From CATOSP01 sp965204715 (GTDB lineage: Bacteria; Chloroflexota; Dehalococcoidia; Lucifugimonadales; UBA3495), in the NCBI GenBank assembly GCA_965204715.1, contig OZ242009.1, forward strand, positions 3,658,001 through 3,722,000: a stretch of 64,000 nucleotides of DNA, in the 5' to 3' direction. Of the stretch, positions 26,763-35,604 are shown piece after piece; position 1 is the first letter of the stretch; each line of letters begins with the position of its first letter. The notes below the pieces were generated by a model. That model saw only the letters and a list, made by a program, of their open reading frames with translations, made no database searches and was not told where the DNA came from. Made by a program: the position numbers and the translations under genes.

Positions 26763-27826
26763 CAAGCGAGATTCAGACGATCAAGGAATCATCCGGCCAG
26801 GACTACAACGCGCCCCCGGATACAGTTCCGCGCCGCTATGTGCTGGACCTGGACGATTTCTCCACCTCCGAGATTGAGACCGTGCTGGAATCTGCCAAGG
26901 GCATGGCAGAAGTCCTGGGGCGGGACATCAAGAAGGTCCCAACTTTGCGGGGCCGCGTAATCGTCACCCTGTTCTACGAAGCCAGCACCCGTACCCGCAT
27001 CTCCTTCGAGGAGGCCGGAAAAGTCCTCAGCGCAGACGTAATTAACATGTCGGCCAGCGGCAGCAGCACGGAGAAGGGTGAGACGCTTCTCAACACTGGT
27101 CTGACGATCCAGGCGATGGGCGTTGACATAATTGTCATCCGCCATCCCCACTCGGGAGCGCCCTATCTGCTGGCGCGGCGCCTGGACCGCGTGGGCATCA
27201 TCAACGCTGGTGACGGCATTCATGCACACCCTACCCAGGCGCTGCTGGACCTTTACACGGTTAAGGAGAATTTTGGCAGGCTGGCGGGCCTGAAACTTGT
27301 CATCGTCGGCGACGTGATGCACAGCCGGGTGGCCCGGTCAAACATCTGGGGCTTCGCCAGGATGGGCGCCCGTGTCGTGCTCTGCGGCCCCTCGACCCTG
27401 CTGCCCCTCGATATGCTGCAAGGCCGGGACAAGCTCGGATATGATCATCCCCTGGCCTCTGTAGAGGTGGACACAGACCTTGACCGTGCCATAGAGGACG
27501 CCGACGTAGTGATGGCCCTCAGGTTGCAGTCAGAGAGGCAGAACTCTGGATTCCTCCCCAGTCTGCGGGAGTACATAAGGCGCTGGCAGGTGAACGACAC
27601 CAGGTTGGACCGGGCTAAGGCCGGCGCGCTGGTGATGCACCCCGGACCCATGAACGAGGGCATTGAGATAAGTTCCAGCATCGCACATGGCGACCGTGCA
27701 GTGATTGAGCAGCAGGTTACTAATGGCGTTGCAATCCGGATGGCCCTTCTCTACCACCTCTCCGCTGCACAGACGTCCGGCCAGGCGCTTGGCGGTACTT
27801 CGGAGGTATACACAGATGGCCGCTGA
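26759..27826 (+). CDS. pyrB: Aspartate carbamoyltransferase catalytic subunit
   Basis: PyrB makes N-carbamoylaspartate from carbamoyl phosphate and aspartate. The 355-residue protein has FYEASTRTRISFE (carbamoyl-phosphate binding) near residue 75, GDGIHAHPTQALLDLYTV near 155 and HPGPMNEGIEI near 297. TTG 26759 overlaps the pyrR stop (TTGA) and adds an N-terminal stretch of about 20 residues before YVLDLDDFS; a later start cannot be excluded. No pyrI regulatory subunit is present, so control is probably through PyrR. pyrC overlaps its 3' end by 11 nt. Confidence 0.95.
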   Translation: MTSEIQTIKESSGQDYNAPPDTVPRRYVLDLDDFSTSEIETVLESAKGMAEVLGRDIKKVPTLRGRVIVTLFYEASTRTRISFEEAGKVLSADVINMSASGSSTEKGETLLNTGLTIQAMGVDIIVIRHPHSGAPYLLARRLDRVGIINAGDGIHAHPTQALLDLYTVKENFGRLAGLKLVIVGDVMHSRVARSNIWGFARMGARVVLCGPSTLLPLDMLQGRDKLGYDHPLASVEVDTDLDRAIEDADVVMALRLQSERQNSGFLPSLREYIRRWQVNDTRLDRAKAGALVMHPGPMNEGIEISSSIAHGDRAVIEQQVTNGVAIRMALLYHLSAAQTSGQALGGTSEVYTDGR

Positions 27827-29240
27827 CGCGACTTCCATACCAGTGTTCATCCGGGGAGCGAGGGTGATCGACCCGGCCCGCCGTATAGATCAGGTGGCCG
27901 ACATTCTTGTCCGTGACGGTCAAATTGCGTCAGTAACCCCCCACTCCACAGAAGCATCACCCGACGGAGTGCAGGTTATAGAGGCGGCGGGCATGGTCGC
28001 CTGCCCTGGATTCATCGACATTCACTGCCACCTCCGCGAACCGGGTCTAGAGTACAAGGAGACTATCTACACGGGGTCCAGGGCCGCGGTCAAGGGTGGC
28101 TTCACAACCGTATGCGCCATGCCCAACACGGAACCGCCCATAGACAACGCCGCGATGGTTGAGTTGGTCCGTCAACGGGCCGCTACCGACGCCGTTTCCC
28201 GAATCTTCACTTTTGGTTGCGTTACCAAGGGACGCCGGGGTAAAGAATTGTCGGAGATGGGTGAGTTGGCAGACGCCGGCGTCGTGGCTTTCAGCGACGA
28301 CGGCGACCCGGTGGACGATCCGAACCTGATGCGTCTGGCTCTCACCTACAGCGCCGACCTCGGACTGACCATATCCAATCACTGCCAGGACATGTCCCTG
28401 TCTCACGGCGGTGTTATGGCGGAGGGCCGTGTCGCGTCGATGCTCGGACTGCCAGGCATACCCGCGGCGGCGGAGGAATCCATGATGGCCAGGGACATCG
28501 CGCTTGCCGGCCTGACCGGGGGCAGGGTACACCTGGCCCACTTGAGCACCGCGGGCAGCGTGTCCCTGGTGCGGCAGGCGCGAGAGCGGGGGATTGCCGT
28601 CACGGCCGAGGTATGCCCGCATCATCTGACCATCACCGACGACTGGGTGATGGGTCCACAATCCCTGGCTGGCGGGGTGGCGACCGCCTTCTCCTACGAT
28701 ACGTCCACCAAAGTCTATCCGCCCTTGCGAGGCGCGGAGGACATAGAGGCGCTGATACAGGGTTTGGGCGATGGAGTCATCGATTGCATCGCCACCGACC
28801 ACGCCCCCCATGAGCGGGTCAGCAAGGAAGTTACCTACCAGGATGCGGCTTTCGGCATCAGCGTTCTGGAAACCGCGCTGGGGTCTGCTCTCAGGTTGGT
28901 CCACGAGTCCCGCATATCAATGCCCGCACTGGTGGAACGGTTCACCTCCGGCCCGGCCCGGGTCTTGGGACCAAGATTCAAGCATCTGGCAACCCTGTCC
29001 CCCGGCACTCCTGCCGATATAGTCGTCTTTGACCCCAACCGCGAGTGGACCGTCGACTCCGGTGAGTTCGCATCTATGGGCAAAAACACCCCACTGCATG
29101 GGGTCACTCTGAAGGGCAAGGTTGTTGCCACGCTGGTTGAGGGGTCCATCGCTTACACTGAGAACACGGTCCCATACAGCCGTGCCGGCCGGGGAGCGGC
29201 GGATAGGGTCCGTCCCCAGGAGAATGGACAGAATGGCTAA
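27816..29240 (+). CDS. pyrC: Dihydroorotase
   Basis: PyrC cyclises carbamoylaspartate to dihydroorotate. The 474-residue protein has the zinc-binding DIHCHLREPGLEYKETI near residue 65, NHCQD near 190, LAHLST near 243 and ATDHAPHERVSKE near 328. ATG 27816 follows CGGAGGT by 8 nt; a longer frame from 27705 reads through pyrB in another frame. The last 25 or so residues (YSRAGRGAADRVRP and beyond) come from a dispersed DNA repeat also found at 38801-38860 and 57263-57311. The C-terminus therefore seems to have been extended by repeat insertion. Confidence 0.95.
   Translation: MAADATSIPVFIRGARVIDPARRIDQVADILVRDGQIASVTPHSTEASPDGVQVIEAAGMVACPGFIDIHCHLREPGLEYKETIYTGSRAAVKGGFTTVCAMPNTEPPIDNAAMVELVRQRAATDAVSRIFTFGCVTKGRRGKELSEMGELADAGVVAFSDDGDPVDDPNLMRLALTYSADLGLTISNHCQDMSLSHGGVMAEGRVASMLGLPGIPAAAEESMMARDIALAGLTGGRVHLAHLSTAGSVSLVRQARERGIAVTAEVCPHHLTITDDWVMGPQSLAGGVATAFSYDTSTKVYPPLRGAEDIEALIQGLGDGVIDCIATDHAPHERVSKEVTYQDAAFGISVLETALGSALRLVHESRISMPALVERFTSGPARVLGPRFKHLATLSPGTPADIVVFDPNREWTVDSGEFASMGKNTPLHGVTLKGKVVATLVEGSIAYTENTVPYSRAGRGAADRVRPQENGQNG
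29157..29216 (+). repeat. Dispersed repeat, copy 1 (inside the pyrC 3' end)
   Basis: This 60-bp segment matches the reverse complement of 38801-38860 at 54 of 60 positions, with a 34-nt identical core starting ATACAGCCGTGCCGGCCGGG. A more divergent copy lies at 57263-57311. CACGG and CCGTG can pair within it. It encodes the PyrC C-terminus and ends just before the carA ribosome-binding site. Confidence 0.8.
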
Positions 29241-30327
29241 TCCCGCGCACCTGGTCCTGGAGGACGGCTCGGTTTTCCGCGGAGAGTCATTCGGCGCGGA
29301 GCAGAGCGGCTACGGCGAGGTCGTTTTCAACACCAGCATGACCGGCTACCAGGAAGTCCTGACCGATCCCTCCTACGCCGGGCAAATGGTTACTCTCACC
29401 TATCCCCTCGTCGGTAACTACGGCATTAACCCCGAAGACTACGAGTCGAAGCGCATCCAAGTCTCCGGCATGATCGTCCGGGAACACTGCGACCGCCCCA
29501 GCCACTCCTTGGACCGAATCACCCTGCACGATTTCCTTACCTCTCATGGTGTCCCCGGCCTGAGTGGAGTGGATACCCGGGCCATCACCCGTCGTCTGCG
29601 CAGCGCCGGAGTAATGATGGGCCTGATCACCCACGAGTCCCCAGAGTTGGCCCTCGAAATCCTGTCCCGGCAGCCACCTTACGACGGAGTGGATTTTGTC
29701 CGCACGGTAACCACCGACGTGCAATACCGTTGGGATGACCCACCACTTGAACCAGGCGCGCCCGGTTACCGGATCCTCGTCAACGACTGCGGCCTGAAAT
29801 ACAACATTCTCCGGCTCCTGAGGAGCCGGGGCTGCGAGGTGATAGCCATCTCCGCGGCCACCAGCTCCGAGGAAATGATGGCCCTTAATCCCTCGGGCAT
29901 CCTGCTGTCACCAGGACCCGGTGACCCGCAATTGCTCGACTATGTGGTTTCAAACATCCGTAAGGTCTTGGGCAAGGTGCCGGTCATGGGCATCTGCCTC
30001 GGGCACCAGATGGTAGCCCGCGCTCTGGGCGCAGACACCTTCAAGCTGAAATTCGGTCACCGGGGTGCGAACCACCCGGTCCAGGACCTGAGCGATGGCC
30101 GGGTTTACATAACTGCCCAGAACCACGGCTATGCTGTACGCTCCGATTCTCTGCCTCCTGGACTGGAGGTTACCCATATCAACCTGAACGACCAGACCAT
30201 CGAGGGTCTGAAGCACCGCGACTATCCCGTGTTCACCATCCAATATCACTCCGAAGCGTCACCGGGCCCGCGCGAGAACGAATATTTATTTGATCAATTT
30301 CTCGATCTGGTGGCCCAGCACCAATAG
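29233..30327 (+). CDS. carA: Carbamoyl-phosphate synthase small subunit
   Basis: CarA is the glutaminase subunit that supplies ammonia to CarB. The 364-residue protein has AHLVLEDGSVFRGESFG at the N-terminus, the channel-forming SGVDTRAITRRLR segment near 115, the nucleophile Cys in MGICLGHQMVA near 256 and the His/Glu pair in IQYHSEASPGP near 340. ATG 29233 was chosen because AGGAGA lies 9-10 nt upstream; ATG 29224 is too close to it. It overlaps the pyrC stop by 8 nt. Confidence 0.95.
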   Translation: MANPAHLVLEDGSVFRGESFGAEQSGYGEVVFNTSMTGYQEVLTDPSYAGQMVTLTYPLVGNYGINPEDYESKRIQVSGMIVREHCDRPSHSLDRITLHDFLTSHGVPGLSGVDTRAITRRLRSAGVMMGLITHESPELALEILSRQPPYDGVDFVRTVTTDVQYRWDDPPLEPGAPGYRILVNDCGLKYNILRLLRSRGCEVIAISAATSSEEMMALNPSGILLSPGPGDPQLLDYVVSNIRKVLGKVPVMGICLGHQMVARALGADTFKLKFGHRGANHPVQDLSDGRVYITAQNHGYAVRSDSLPPGLEVTHINLNDQTIEGLKHRDYPVFTIQYHSEASPGPRENEYLFDQFLDLVAQHQ

Positions 30328-30435
30328 ACTGCAAGCAGGAGGGACCGCCTATTTGACAAACGGCCACGCGACAAAAGACAAGAGCGCCAGAACCTCTCAA
30401 CCTTTATCTTTTTGCATTTATTGCGAGGTTTTTTA

Positions 30436-30852
30436 ATGTCTTCTTTTTCTATGGTCATAATGGAGGAGGGTGTGGAAGTGGAGATTCCTGGCGAGTTGTC
30501 AGAAATCATAAGCCTTTTGGACCAGGAGGTGCCCTATTTCTCTTGTGAGTCCCACATGTACCAACTCACTCCTACGAGGATCGAGGTGGGCAAGCGGTGG
30601 GAGTTGATTATCAAGGCTATCGACCAGACCCGGCGCGATCAGCCTCCCTTCCAGGTAGCGTGGATCGAGGTCGAGCCGACCGAAGATGACAAGTCGGTGT
30701 TCCGAATCCCGCCCAGGGACCGGGACCCGGACTCGGAGGCAATGCAATTCGATCCGATGGGCAAGTTGTACGGAGCGTTTGCGTTCAACTGCCTCAACGT
30801 CTTCCAGGAGCGGAATTACATCGAGCTACCGGGTGTGCTTCCCACAATATAG
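30436..30852 (+). CDS. Unknown protein between carA and carB
   Basis: The 138-residue product has no recognised domain. It is acidic, with VEVEIPGELSEIISLLDQEVPYFSCESHMYQLTPTRIEVGKRWELIIKAI-type content and a FAFNCLNVFQERNYIELPG end, and has no membrane segment. GCGAGG lies 6-7 nt before ATG 30436. The start region (30410-30460) is much richer in A and T than its neighbours. It lies inside the pyrimidine operon, so a role in nucleotide synthesis or its control is possible. A recently acquired gene is the alternative. Confidence 0.65.
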   Translation: MSSFSMVIMEEGVEVEIPGELSEIISLLDQEVPYFSCESHMYQLTPTRIEVGKRWELIIKAIDQTRRDQPPFQVAWIEVEPTEDDKSVFRIPPRDRDPDSEAMQFDPMGKLYGAFAFNCLNVFQERNYIELPGVLPTI

Positions 30853-30974
30853 GCAGGGACGAGTGCGCAATTCGCCACCCGTCCCGGAACAACGCAAACT
30901 ATCTGGAGAACGTCGCCCCATGCCGCCATGCCGGACTGGGAGCGGCGGGAAGGACCAGTCCCTCGAGGGAGAGA

Positions 30975-33900
30975 ATGGAGGCCAACATAAGCTCCTATAC
31001 AATCCAGGCCAAGCCGGACAAAGTGTTGGTCATTGGCTCTGGTCCTATAGTCATAGGTCAGGCAGCGGAGTTCGATTACGCCGGGACCCAGGCATGTACC
31101 GCCCTCCGAGAGGAGGGCGTCACCACCGTTCTGGTCAACTCGAACCCCGCCACCATAATGACCGACGACGACATTGCGGACCGGGTATACATCGAGCCGT
31201 TGACCGTCGAGGTGCTTGAGCGGGTCATCCGCATTGAGCGCCCCGACGGTCTGCTACCGACTCTGGGAGGGCAAACGGGCCTCAACCTGGCCGTTGCGCT
31301 GGCCAACGCCGGCGTCCTGGAGCGGCATAACGTCCGCCTTCTGGGAACTCCGCTTGAAACCATACGCAGGGCGGAGGACCGGGAGTTTTTCCGCAATTTC
31401 CTCCACGAAATTGGAGAGCCTGAACCACGGAATTTCACCGCCGCATCCACTGAGGAGGCCCACGCGCTGGGGCGCCAGATGGGCCTTCCTCTGGTCATCC
31501 GGCCTGCCTACACCCTGGGCGGCAGCGGCGGTGGCATCGCCAATACGTGGGAAGAGTTCGAAGCGATTGTGCAGAGCGGCCTGTCCGCCAGCCCCATCTC
31601 GCAGATACTTCTCGAACGCTCTCTGGCAGGCTGGAAGGAGGTCGAGTATGAGGTGATGCGTGATGGAGCAGACAACTGCATAACCATCTGCAACATGGAG
31701 AACCTGGACCCCATGGGGGTCCACACCGGGGACAGCATCGTCGTCGCGCCCAGCCAGACCCTGACCGACAAAGAATACCAGATGCTCCGCACTGCCAGCC
31801 TGAAGATCATCCGTGGTCTGGGCATTGAAGGCGGTTGCAACATCCAGTTCGCTCTGCGCCCCCACCCTGTGGTGGTCGACGAATTGTCCCTGCCCGATAC
31901 ACTGGAGTCCGACTACTACGTGATCGAAGTCAATCCCAGGGTAAGCCGCAGTTCAGCCCTGGCCAGCAAGGCGACGGGATACCCTATTGCCCGTGTGGCG
32001 GCCAAGATAGCCGTGGGGAAGCGGTTGGACGAGATACCCAACGCCGTCACAGACAAGACCAGGGCCGCATTCGAACCTGCCCTGGACTACTGTGTCGTCA
32101 AATTTCCCCGGTGGCCGTTTGACAAGTTCCCCAACGGTGACCGGCGGACGACGACCCAGATGAAGGCCACAGGCGAAGTGATGGTCATTGACCGCTCATT
32201 CGAGTCGGCTCTGCAAAAAGCTGCCCGCGGTCTGGAGTTGGGCGGGCGGTCCCTTCTCTGGGAACATCCTGACTGGAGGGATGCCCAGGGCGTAGACCTC
32301 GAAGACCCGCGTTTCGGACCCAATGACGAGCGCCTTTGGGCTCTCATGGCAGCGGTACGGAGAAACATAGACGGGGAAACGCTGACTCGCCGCACTTACA
32401 TCGACCCCTGGTTCATCAGCGCGCTGGAGCGCATTGTAGGCATGGAACGCCGCCTGCTCTCCGAACCGTTGACTCCCCAGTTGCTGCTTCAGGCCAAGCG
32501 CTTGGGGTTCTCCGACGACCAAATAGGAACGCTGGCTGATGTCCTCCCCGAGCAGGTCCGAAATCTACGCCACGCATGGGACATTCGCCCCGTTTACAAG
32601 ACCGTGGACACCTGCGCCGCCGAGTTCGAGGCAATTACTCCCTACTACTACAGTTCTTACGACCAGGAAAACGAGGCCCTGCCCCTGCCCGGCCCCAAGG
32701 CCATAGTCATTGGCAGCGGCCCAATCCGTATCGGCCAGGGGATAGAGTTCGATTATTGCAGCGTCCATGCGGCCTGGGCACTGTCCCGAAACGATGTGCG
32801 CAGCATTATGATCAACTCCAACCCTGAGACGGTATCCACCGACTTCGACGCCAGCGACCGGCTCTACTTTGAGCCTCTCGACGAAGAATCGGTGAGGGAC
32901 ATTATCGAGAACGAGGCAGGTGATGACGACCCGCCTCCCTGCGTGGTCCAGTTCGGAGGCCAGACTGCCATCAACCTCTCCCAGTCATTGGCGTCGGCGG
33001 GCCTTCCTATCCTGGGTTCCAGCGCGGAAGCCATCGACATCGCCTCCGACCGACATAAGTTCGAGGAGTTCCTCGCCCGCCTGGGCATCCCTCAGCCACC
33101 CGGCGCAGCCGTAAGTTCGGTGGAGGAGGCGTTGCGTGTCGCCCAGAACATCGGCTACCCGGCAGTTGTTCGCCCCAGCTATGTCCTGGGGGGAAGGGCC
33201 ATGGAAATCGTCCAGAACGCTTCAGAGCTGATCCGTTACCTTACAGTGGCCGCGGAAATCGCGCCTGACAAGCGGGTGCTGATCGACCGATATATCGAGG
33301 GCAAGGAGTGTGAGGTTGACGCCGTATGCGACGGCAGCCAGGTGTTGATTCCCGGCATTATGGAACATATTGAACGGGCCGGGGTCCACAGCGGCGACTC
33401 AATGGCCATCTATCCCGGTCTGAACCTGACCGAGGAAGAGGTCGACACGATCGTTGACTACACGACCAGAATCGGCCTGGCGCTTGAAGTCCGCGGCCTG
33501 ATGAACATCCAGTTCGTCATCCAGGGTGGTCCCCCCTACCGCAGCCCGCAACAGGAGGCGGAAGCGGGGTGGGGGCGGGATGCTGTCGGCGCTGCCGACA
33601 GCTCCACAGCGGTCTACGTCCTGGAGGTGAACCCTCGCGGCAGCCGCACGATTCCTTTCATCTCCAAGGTAACCGGCGTGCCGGTGGCCTCGATGGCGAC
33701 TCGGGTCATGCTCGGCCATTCCCTGGAGCAACAGGGATACCAGGGAGGGTTGTGGCCCCGGCAACGGCTGGTCGGAATCAAGGCGCCTGTATTTTCTATG
33801 GGCAAGCTGGTGGGCGTGGACTGGCATCTGGGCCCCGAGATGAAGTCCACCGGGGAGGTGATGGGAATTGACTGGGACTTCGGCAGCGCCTTATCCAAGG

Positions 33901-34337
33901 CTCTCATGGCCGCCAACCTGAACCTCAACAGCCGGTCTTCGGTCCTGCTCAGCATTGCCGACCACGACAAGGCCGAGTCCGTTTCCCTCATCCGGGCATT
34001 GCACCAGGCCGGGTGCCGTCTCTACGCCACCGAGGGCACGGCGGCAATGATCTCGGCAATGGGTATGCCGGTGACCACGGTCAGCAAGATGCTCGACGAG
34101 GGAAGCCCCAACGTAGTAGACGTGGTGAACGACGGCACGGTCACCGCTGTGATAAATACCCTGTCTGGTGACACATCCGTGATGCAGGACGGGTTCCACA
34201 TCCGCCGCGCCGCCGTGGAGCGTCAGACCCCATGCTTTACGTCCCTTGACACTGCACGCGCCGCGGTGGAAAGCCTGTTAATGGGAGAAGGGGCCTACAG
34301 CGTCAAATGCACCGGTGAATATCGTAATATGGGGTGA
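30975..34337 (+). CDS. carB: Carbamoyl-phosphate synthase large subunit
   Basis: CarB makes carbamoyl phosphate from ammonia, bicarbonate and two ATP. The 1120-residue protein has two homologous ATP-grasp halves, seen in VIGSGPIVIGQAAEFDYAGT near residue 15 and VIGSGPIRIGQGIEFDYCS near 578, plus a C-terminal MGS-like allosteric domain (LIRALHQAGCRLYATEGTAAM near 1010). It is about 45 residues longer than the E. coli enzyme; part of this is an insertion near 855-880 (SPQQEAEAGWGRDAVGAA). It ends the pyr/car cluster. Confidence 0.97.
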   Translation: MEANISSYTIQAKPDKVLVIGSGPIVIGQAAEFDYAGTQACTALREEGVTTVLVNSNPATIMTDDDIADRVYIEPLTVEVLERVIRIERPDGLLPTLGGQTGLNLAVALANAGVLERHNVRLLGTPLETIRRAEDREFFRNFLHEIGEPEPRNFTAASTEEAHALGRQMGLPLVIRPAYTLGGSGGGIANTWEEFEAIVQSGLSASPISQILLERSLAGWKEVEYEVMRDGADNCITICNMENLDPMGVHTGDSIVVAPSQTLTDKEYQMLRTASLKIIRGLGIEGGCNIQFALRPHPVVVDELSLPDTLESDYYVIEVNPRVSRSSALASKATGYPIARVAAKIAVGKRLDEIPNAVTDKTRAAFEPALDYCVVKFPRWPFDKFPNGDRRTTTQMKATGEVMVIDRSFESALQKAARGLELGGRSLLWEHPDWRDAQGVDLEDPRFGPNDERLWALMAAVRRNIDGETLTRRTYIDPWFISALERIVGMERRLLSEPLTPQLLLQAKRLGFSDDQIGTLADVLPEQVRNLRHAWDIRPVYKTVDTCAAEFEAITPYYYSSYDQENEALPLPGPKAIVIGSGPIRIGQGIEFDYCSVHAAWALSRNDVRSIMINSNPETVSTDFDASDRLYFEPLDEESVRDIIENEAGDDDPPPCVVQFGGQTAINLSQSLASAGLPILGSSAEAIDIASDRHKFEEFLARLGIPQPPGAAVSSVEEALRVAQNIGYPAVVRPSYVLGGRAMEIVQNASELIRYLTVAAEIAPDKRVLIDRYIEGKECEVDAVCDGSQVLIPGIMEHIERAGVHSGDSMAIYPGLNLTEEEVDTIVDYTTRIGLALEVRGLMNIQFVIQGGPPYRSPQQEAEAGWGRDAVGAADSSTAVYVLEVNPRGSRTIPFISKVTGVPVASMATRVMLGHSLEQQGYQGGLWPRQRLVGIKAPVFSMGKLVGVDWHLGPEMKSTGEVMGIDWDFGSALSKALMAANLNLNSRSSVLLSIADHDKAESVSLIRALHQAGCRLYATEGTAAMISAMGMPVTTVSKMLDEGSPNVVDVVNDGTVTAVINTLSGDTSVMQDGFHIRRAAVERQTPCFTSLDTARAAVESLLMGEGAYSVKCTGEYRNMG

Positions 34338-34380
34338 CATCCCACTCCAGAAAGTTACGGAGTCCCGCTGGAAATGCCGG

Positions 34381-34410
34381 TTGACACGAGACGTCAAGAC
34401 GTCTCATACT
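34381..34410 (+). promoter_or_regulatory. Methyltransferase promoter with palindromic operator
   Basis: TTGACA (34381-34386) is followed after 18 nt by CATACT (34405-34410). The expected transcription start is the A of ATG 34417, so the mRNA would be leaderless. The spacer holds a perfect 8-2-8 inverted repeat GAGACGTC AA GACGTCTC (34388-34405), a likely repressor site. Confidence 0.65.
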
Positions 34411-34416
34411 TTTCCC

Positions 34417-35604
34417 ATGTCCATACAATCTAAGAATCCCCCTGGCCAGGTCCGGGATGCCATAATCAGAGTGCTGGAAAAGTCCGCCTCCCCCCTGACC
34501 GTCAAGGAGATTACGGAGCGGGTGGCCGGCGAAATTGGCGCGATACCGGCATCCTCAGTCCGCTCGTACCTCCGGCTCAATACCCCCGGAACATTCGTCA
34601 GGGAAAGCCGGGGACTATACCGGGTTCAGGACTATCCGGCCAACCCGCGGCAAAAGTATTTCGAGCATTTGGCAGACCGGGAAGCCTCGTTTGTTTACCA
34701 GCAGTCGGTACTGCACAACGACGATTGCTTCTCCTGGATTGCCGGACGGCCGGAAAACTCCATCCACGCCGTTGTAACAGACCCCCCTTATGGCCTCCAC
34801 GAATACACCGACGAGCAGCAGGCCAAACTAAGGTCCCGCAGGGGCGGCGTCTGGAGAATCCCTCCTTCCTTTGACGGGAATACCCGTTCCCCACTGCCCA
34901 GGTTCACCACATTGGACGGGAACCAACTCGCCGCCATAGACGATTTCTTCTACGTTTGGGCAGATACGTTGAGACCTGCGCTTGTGCCCGGTGCGAACGT
35001 TGTAGTCGCGTCCAACCCCCTTGTATCACATATCGTATCCACCGCCCTGGCAAAAGCCGGGCTGGAACGCCGGGGGGAGATAATACGCCTGACCATGACC
35101 ATGCGCGGCGGCGACAGGCCGAAGGGCGCACATGAGGAATTCCGCGATGTCAGCGTGATGCCCAGGTCGATGTGGGAGCCGTGGCTGCTGTTCCGAAAAC
35201 CTCTGGAGGGCAGGGTCAGGGACAACTTGAGGAAGTGGGCAACCGGCGGTTTCCGGCGTCCCGGCGAGGACAAGCCCTTCGGGGACGTCATCCCCTCGCT
35301 TCCCACAAGGGCTGCTGAGCGGGAACTGGCCCCTCACCCCAGCTTGAAACCCCAGTCCTTCCTGCGCCAACTGGTCCGGGCAGTCCTGCCTCTGGGCCGG
35401 GGAATCATCCTTGACCCCTTTGCCGGGTCGGGTTCCACCCTTGCGGCAAGCAACGCCATCGGTTATCAGAGCATCGGCGTTGAGAAAGACCGTCACTACT
35501 TCCTGGCCGCCAGGGAAGCCGTCCCCAAGCTTAGCGCACTAAGAAACTATCTCAAAACGGTAGAGGCAGAAAGGGAGAGGGATAAGCCGGTTCGGTTAGG
35601 ATGA
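34417..35604 (+). CDS. Beta-type DNA amino-methyltransferase with N-terminal winged helix
   Basis: The 395-residue protein should methylate adenine N6 (or cytosine N4). Motif IV DPPYGL near residue 125 precedes motif I DPFAGSGSTLAA near 334, the order of beta-class enzymes. The target-recognition region lies between. Residues 5-65 (VRDAIIRVLEKSASPLTVKEITERV and on) resemble a winged-helix DNA-binding domain that could bind the palindrome in its own promoter. The IS element at 35544 is inserted in its last codons. Excising it would restore a 392-residue frame ending at 36520. The last 20 residues (RNYLKTVEAERER and on) are therefore IS-derived. Activity may survive. Confidence 0.88.
   Translation: MSIQSKNPPGQVRDAIIRVLEKSASPLTVKEITERVAGEIGAIPASSVRSYLRLNTPGTFVRESRGLYRVQDYPANPRQKYFEHLADREASFVYQQSVLHNDDCFSWIAGRPENSIHAVVTDPPYGLHEYTDEQQAKLRSRRGGVWRIPPSFDGNTRSPLPRFTTLDGNQLAAIDDFFYVWADTLRPALVPGANVVVASNPLVSHIVSTALAKAGLERRGEIIRLTMTMRGGDRPKGAHEEFRDVSVMPRSMWEPWLLFRKPLEGRVRDNLRKWATGGFRRPGEDKPFGDVIPSLPTRAAERELAPHPSLKPQSFLRQLVRAVLPLGRGIILDPFAGSGSTLAASNAIGYQSIGVEKDRHYFLAAREAVPKLSALRNYLKTVEAERERDKPVRLG

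Noticed and set aside
28047..28904. Long open frame antisense to pyrC
   Set aside because: It is fully inside a strongly conserved gene and has low-complexity composition typical of an antisense frame.
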